Shown: in pieces, positions 6,031 to 9,045 of the stretch
Position numbering within the stretch: position 1 is the first letter of the stretch
Layout: the number at the start of each line of letters is the position of its first letter
Assembly (NCBI GenBank): GCA_014871665.1
Contig: WGSL01000074.1
Span: 1-9,045, forward strand
Direction of reading: 5' to 3'
DNA length: 9,045 nt
From: Collinsella sp.
GTDB taxonomy: Bacteria; Actinomycetota; Coriobacteriia; Coriobacteriales; Coriobacteriaceae
Notes under the pieces: generated by a model
What the model saw: the letters and a program-made list of their open reading frames with translations, nothing else
The model's database searches: none
Told to the model about the DNA's origin: nothing
Translations under genes and position numbers: made by a program

Positions 6031-6063
6031 CCACCATAAAGGCGCCTGTCCCCTTTGTGGTGG
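6031..6063. repeat. REP-like hairpin, copy 4 (inverted)
   Basis: CCACCATAAAGG (6031-6042) pairs with CCTTTGTGGTGG (6052-6063) with one T-G pair. The loop carries the reverse complement of the GGGGACAGGCACC core with one change, so this copy is flipped relative to copies 1-3. It lies 19 bases after the pckA stop and still presents TTTT on the minus strand. Confidence 0.88.
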
Positions 6064-6082
6064 ATATGGACTCACGGCGAAG

Positions 6083-7753
6083 CTAGTGGCGAAGTCCCAG
6101 CAGCCCGCGGCCGCGATGACGGGCGTCGGCGTGTACTTGAACGTGCGGGCCGGCGGCTTTGACGGACTCGGGCAGGTGCGAGTACTTCTTCTCGAAGTTC
6201 TCCTCGAACATCACCGCCAGGTTGTGCGCGGCCTCGTCATAGCGCGCGGTGCTCTGCCAGTATTGGCGCGGCACCAGGATGCCATCGGGCACGCCGTGGC
6301 ACGTCGTGGGAATGTCGACGTTAAAGATGTCGTCGTGCACGAACTCGCTGTCCTCGATGGTGCCGTCGAGGGCGCGCGCGACCAGCGAGCGCGTGTAGGC
6401 AAGCTCGATGCGATGGCCCACGCCGTAGCCGCCGCCGATCCAGCCGGTGTTGACCAGGTACACGCGCGGGCGGCCGTCGGCAATGCGCTCGCCAAGCATG
6501 TTGGCGTAAACCATGGGGTCGAGCGGCATAAACGGCTCGCCGAACAGCGAAGAGAACGTGGGCGTGGGCTCGGTGACGCCGACCTCGGTGCCGGGAATCT
6601 TAGCCGTAAAGCCCGTCACAAAGTGGTACATGGCGGCGTCGGCCGTCAGGCGCGAGATGGGCGGCAGCACGCCAAAAGCGTCGCAAGTCAGGAACAGCAC
6701 GACACTCGGAGTGGTGCCCATGCCCTTAGTCCACGCGTTAGGAATGTGCTCCACGGGATAGGCCACGCGCGTGTTGTGCGTGATCGAGATGTCGTCGTAG
6801 TTGGGCTTGCGGTTCTCGTCGAGCACCACGTTTTCGCAAATGGCGCCAAAACGGACGGCGTTGAAGATCTCGGGCTCGTGGAAGGCGTCCAGGCCCTCGC
6901 ATTTGGCGTAGCAGCCACCCTCGATGTTGAAGATGCCCATGTCGGACCAACCGTGCTCGTCGTCGCCGATCAGCAGGCGCGTGGGATTGGCCGAAAGCGT
7001 GGTCTTGCCGGTGCCGGACAGGCCAAAGAACACGGCGGTCTCGCGCGTGACGGGATCCATGCTGGCCGAGCAATGCATGGGCAGCACGTCGTCCTCGACA
7101 GGCAGCAGGTAGTTCATGACACTGAAGATGGACTTTTTGATTTCGCCGGAGTAGCCGGTACCCGCGACCAAAATCACGCGCTCCTGGAAGTTGATGACCA
7201 CGGCGGCACTGGAGTTGAGGCCCTTGATGGCGGGGTCGCACTGGTAACCGGGCGCTGCGAGCACGCAGAAGTCGGGTTCGCCGGTGCGCGCGATTTCGCG
7301 GGCAAGCGGGCGAGCGAGCATCTGCTTAATAAAGAGTGCCTGGCTGGCACGCTCGCAGGCAACGAGCAGGCGACGCGTGTGGTTGCGGTCGGCGCCCGCC
7401 ATGCCGCGGGTGACGAACACGTCGCGCTCGTTGAAATAGTCGACGATGCCGGCCTTGATGGCCTCATAGCTCTCGACGGACAGTGGGCGGTTGACCGCAC
7501 CCCAGGCGATCTTGTCGTGAACATCGGGGGTGTCAACGATAAAACGATCGTTGGGCGAACGACCAGTGCGCTCCCCCGTCTCGATCACGAGCGCGCCATT
7601 AGAAGCCATACGGCCCTCTTTGCGACGAATAGCGTGCTCGACAAGCTCTGCCGCCGGCAGGTCCACCAGCAGACGGGGTTGATTCTCGGCGGGATCTTCA
7701 ACGAGCGTAATACCAAAGTTGGACAGAACTTCTGCAGGGGTAACACCAGGCAT
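6083..7753 (-). CDS. pckA: Phosphoenolpyruvate carboxykinase (ATP)
   Basis: A cytosolic enzyme interconverting oxaloacetate plus ATP with PEP, CO2 and ADP. In a fermenter it probably runs mostly towards oxaloacetate, which is inference. The 556-residue product has ERTGRSPNDRFIV (61-73, substrate Arg65), YSGEIKKS (201-208, metal-binding Lys), PMHCSAS (225-231, metal-binding His), the P-loop GLSGTGKTT (244-252), IGDDEHGW (262-269) and the INTEGG-like NIEGGCYAKC (276-285). These are marks of the ATP type, not the GTP type. It is slightly longer than E. coli PckA and ends in a basic tail with ADARHRGRGLLGLRH. Start ATG 7753 follows AGGAGG by four bases; the longer reading to 7867 crosses the promoter region. 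A 16-bp palindrome lies upstream, and a REP-like hairpin follows the stop. Confidence 0.97.
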   Translation of the reverse strand: MPGVTPAEVLSNFGITLVEDPAENQPRLLVDLPAAELVEHAIRRKEGRMASNGALVIETGERTGRSPNDRFIVDTPDVHDKIAWGAVNRPLSVESYEAIKAGIVDYFNERDVFVTRGMAGADRNHTRRLLVACERASQALFIKQMLARPLAREIARTGEPDFCVLAAPGYQCDPAIKGLNSSAAVVINFQERVILVAGTGYSGEIKKSIFSVMNYLLPVEDDVLPMHCSASMDPVTRETAVFFGLSGTGKTTLSANPTRLLIGDDEHGWSDMGIFNIEGGCYAKCEGLDAFHEPEIFNAVRFGAICENVVLDENRKPNYDDISITHNTRVAYPVEHIPNAWTKGMGTTPSVVLFLTCDAFGVLPPISRLTADAAMYHFVTGFTAKIPGTEVGVTEPTPTFSSLFGEPFMPLDPMVYANMLGERIADGRPRVYLVNTGWIGGGYGVGHRIELAYTRSLVARALDGTIEDSEFVHDDIFNVDIPTTCHGVPDGILVPRQYWQSTARYDEAAHNLAVMFEENFEKKYSHLPESVKAAGPHVQVHADARHRGRGLLGLRH

Positions 7754-7821
7754 GGGGCCTCCTTTAAAAACGCGACACGTGGACGCGACGCGCACTTTAC
7801 TCACGTAAAGCCCGTTGTACC

Positions 7822-7848
7822 CGATATGCAAAAACGTTTTTGCGGCAA
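7822..7848 (-). promoter_or_regulatory. 16-bp perfect palindromic operator over a possible pckA promoter
   Basis: GCAAAAACGTTTTTGC (7828-7843) is exactly self-complementary with a central CG, the form bound by LacI/PurR/CcpA-type repressors. On the minus strand it fills the space between TTGCCG (-35, 7847-7842) and TATCGG (-10, 16 bases further on), where a repressor would block polymerase. It lies about 75 bases upstream of the pckA start. The palindrome is certain; the promoter hexamers are weak and the regulator is unknown. Confidence 0.5.
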
Positions 7849-7890
7849 GGGCGGCAAGCCCGCCCAACGGTCAAAAATCGCAGGCAAGCG

Positions 7891-7940
7891 GCCTAGTCAT
7901 TGGGGACGTTTTTAAACGCCTAGTCATTGGGAACACTCTT
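7891..7940. repeat. Tandem direct repeat, GCCTAGTCATTGGG
   Basis: GCCTAGTCATTGGG occurs at 7891-7904 and 7918-7931, offset 27 bases, followed in each case by a diverging A/G-C-rich then T-rich tail. The first copy continues as GACGTTTTT, sharing GGGGACGTT with the neighbouring repeat family. Confidence 0.75.
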
Positions 7941-7975
7941 GAACAGGCAACATTCAAGGAGCGCCCCCGGATGCC

Positions 7976-8029
7976 GGCACTTAGGGACGTTCCCAAAGTG
8001 CCTGCACATAAGGAACGTCCCTAAGTGCC
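7976..8029. repeat. Inverted pair of REP-like sequences (REPIN-like)
   Basis: GGCACTTAGGGACGTTCC (7976-7993) recurs as its exact reverse complement at 8012-8029, with 18 bases between. Each half is also part of its own imperfect palindrome: 7976-8002 (GGCACTT, GGGA, loop CGT, TCCC, AAGTGCC) and 8004-8028 (GCAC with GTGC, loop AACGT). This two-REP inverted design is that of REPINs mobilised by RAYT (IS200-like) transposases. No transposase gene is in the window. Confidence 0.75.
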
Positions 8030-8084
8030 GCCGACCGAATGGCACCGCCGAAATTATCGAACAACCTGTTCAAAAACACGAGCG

Positions 8085-8104
8085 GACACCGCGGTGTCTA
8101 TACT
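8085..8104 (+). promoter_or_regulatory. Palindromic operator abutting a -10 box of the flippase gene
   Basis: GACACCGCGGTGTC (8085-8098) is a perfect 14-bp palindrome touching TATACT (8099-8104), a good -10. Transcription would start near 8111, about 20 bases before the TTG start. I see no proper -35 at 16-18 bases, so activation by a bound regulator, or repression at this dyad, are both possible. Confidence 0.45.
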
Positions 8105-8132
8105 AGAGCGCAGCAATAGAAAGGACTCCGCT

Positions 8133-9045
8133 TTGAGCATCACGCCCCTCGATAGCATTCGCCGCGCCATCGCCCGCCGCAACGGCGTCTCCAACCCCGC
8201 TGCATCGAGAGACGGCGCCGCGAAGGCCCAGGGCGGCCGCATCGAGAACGGCCTCTTCCCTGCCTCGCACACTGCCGAGGAACTCGCACGCATCCAAGAG
8301 CTGAGTCAGCGCAACGCCGGCGGGCCCGATAGCAGCCAAGCCACACGTCGCCGGCGCGAACGCGATCGCAAGCCCGGCCCCGTCCGCCGCATGGTCAACG
8401 CTTGGTGGAACCGTCTGCTCGGTGCCGTCTACGGCGGCGGCTTCTCCATGCAGGAAGCGGAATACGAGGAGCACGCCACCCGCCGCGATTACCTTTGGAA
8501 CGCTCTCGGCACCGCCGTGTGGGGCTTGGCGTTTCCGCTGCTCACCATCGTGTCCACACAGCTCGTGGGCGCCGAAGACGCCGGCAAGTTCTCCATCGCC
8601 TTTGTCACCGGCACGCTCATCATGATCGCATGCAACTACGGCGTGCGCAATTTCCAGGTCTCGGACATCGACGAAAAGACGTCCTTCGCCTCCTACCAGC
8701 TCAACCGCTGGCTTTGCGGAGCGCTCGCCCTAGGCTGCGGCCTCATGTACAGCAGCGCCCGCGGCTATGACGCGCAGATGGCCACGATCGGCCTGGGCGT
8801 CTACCTGTATAAGGTCATCGACGGCGTCGCCGACGTGTACGAAGGCCGCCTGCAGCAGGCCGACAAGCTCTACTTGGCTGGAATGAGTCAAACGCTACGC
8901 TCCGTCGCCGTCATCGCGGTCTTCAGCGTGGCGCTGTTCCTCACGCGTAGCATGCCCATCGCGGCCATGGCCATGAGCATCGCCGCGATCGCCTCGCTCG
9001 TGCTGGTCACCGCGCCGCTCGCCCTGCTCGAGACCGAAAAATCGC
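8133..9045 (+). CDS. Polysaccharide flippase-like membrane protein, 3' end beyond window
   Basis: 304 residues are visible, open at the right edge. The start is TTG 8133, with AAGGA and a 7-base gap upstream; the first in-frame ATG (about residue 87) has no such site. Residues 1-118 are hydrophilic and Arg-rich (TRRRRERDRK at 71-80), so the N-terminus is probably cytoplasmic. From 119 hydrophobic segments follow at about 121-141, 149-168, 190-206, 255-271 and 275-297. The segment DYLWNALGTAVWGLAFPLLT and the later GAEDAGKFSIAF resemble the first helices of Wzx-type flippases (MOP superfamily), which move lipid-linked oligosaccharides across the membrane. The long basic N-terminal extension is unusual for that family. 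Substrate and family remain probable rather than proven because the C-terminal half is missing. Confidence 0.65.
   Translation, partial: MSITPLDSIRRAIARRNGVSNPAASRDGAAKAQGGRIENGLFPASHTAEELARIQELSQRNAGGPDSSQATRRRRERDRKPGPVRRMVNAWWNRLLGAVYGGGFSMQEAEYEEHATRRDYLWNALGTAVWGLAFPLLTIVSTQLVGAEDAGKFSIAFVTGTLIMIACNYGVRNFQVSDIDEKTSFASYQLNRWLCGALALGCGLMYSSARGYDAQMATIGLGVYLYKVIDGVADVYEGRLQQADKLYLAGMSQTLRSVAVIAVFSVALFLTRSMPIAAMAMSIAAIASLVLVTAPLALLETEKS

Larger units (their letters stand above)
7754..8132. other. Divergent intergenic region between pckA and the flippase gene
   Basis: No gene is supported. In order it holds the pckA leader, the 16-bp palindrome with its possible promoter, a small hairpin (GGGCGG 7849-7854 with CCGCCC 7860-7865), a block of direct and inverted repeats (7891-8029), and the promoter region of the plus-strand flippase gene with a 14-bp palindrome. 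Confidence 0.7.

Noticed and set aside
3086..6063. CRISPR array
   Set aside because: The repeated hairpins are hundreds to about 1,500 bases apart with whole genes between them, one copy is inverted, and no cas genes are present.
5939..7915. A very long plus-strand open frame (658 codons) opposite pckA
   Set aside because: It is the antisense of a confidently identified gene. Its product is rich in His, Arg, Val, Gly and Asp in a low-complexity pattern produced by reading GC-rich codons backwards, and it has no ribosome site or recognisable domain.
8058..8072. LexA-like site CGAACAACCTGTTC upstream of the flippase gene
   Set aside because: The half-sites CGAAC and GTTC are separated by five bases, while the Gram-positive SOS box has four, and the last G is missing. 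It is more likely chance, though the 13-bp dyad is real.

Overview
The window looks like chromosomal DNA from a high-GC member of the Coriobacteriia (Actinomycetota), most likely Collinsella or a close relative. This rests on the GC-rich coding sequence, on protein styles such as the WecA/TagO-like transferase, the ATP-type PckA and the DegV protein, and on short hairpin repeats with a GGGGACAGGCACC core, which I associate with this group. The genus is an inference from memory, not a computed result.

Layout. Bases 1-99 are the 3' end of a structured RNA or transcript closed by a clear intrinsic terminator. Two plus-strand genes follow: a polyprenyl-phosphate sugar-1-phosphate transferase (WecA/TagO/MraY superfamily, 328-1527) and tryptophanyl-tRNA synthetase (trpS, 1698-2747), which ends in a strong terminator (2783-2810). 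A hairpin-rich, gene-poor stretch (2811-3085) separates these from a run of five minus-strand genes. In their own direction of transcription, from high to low coordinates, these are ATP-dependent PEP carboxykinase (pckA, 6083-7753), a solo B3/B4-domain protein (5136-5855), a MarR-family regulator (4516-4965), a DegV-family fatty-acid-binding protein (3542-4396) and a minimal MGMT-family protein (3141-3461). A 379-base divergent intergenic region (7754-8132) holds a second family of short inverted repeats and two perfect palindromes that look like operators. The window ends inside a plus-strand multi-spanning membrane protein, probably a polysaccharide or lipid-linked oligosaccharide flippase (8133 to the edge).

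How it fits together. These are mainly housekeeping genes: envelope polymer initiation and export at the two ends, translation (trpS and perhaps the B3/B4 protein), central carbon metabolism (pckA), and lipid handling (DegV) beside a MarR regulator. The unusual content is non-coding. Four near-identical hairpin repeats sit 9-26 bases beyond the stop codons of four of the five minus-strand genes, each with a T-tract on the side where it would terminate those transcripts. The B3/B4 gene has a leader of about 140 bases with its own promoter, an extended intrinsic terminator and two competing hairpins, which resembles an attenuator. Two exact palindromes overlap the probable promoters of pckA and of the flippase gene. 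I found no CRISPR array, transposase, tRNA, rRNA or phage gene.
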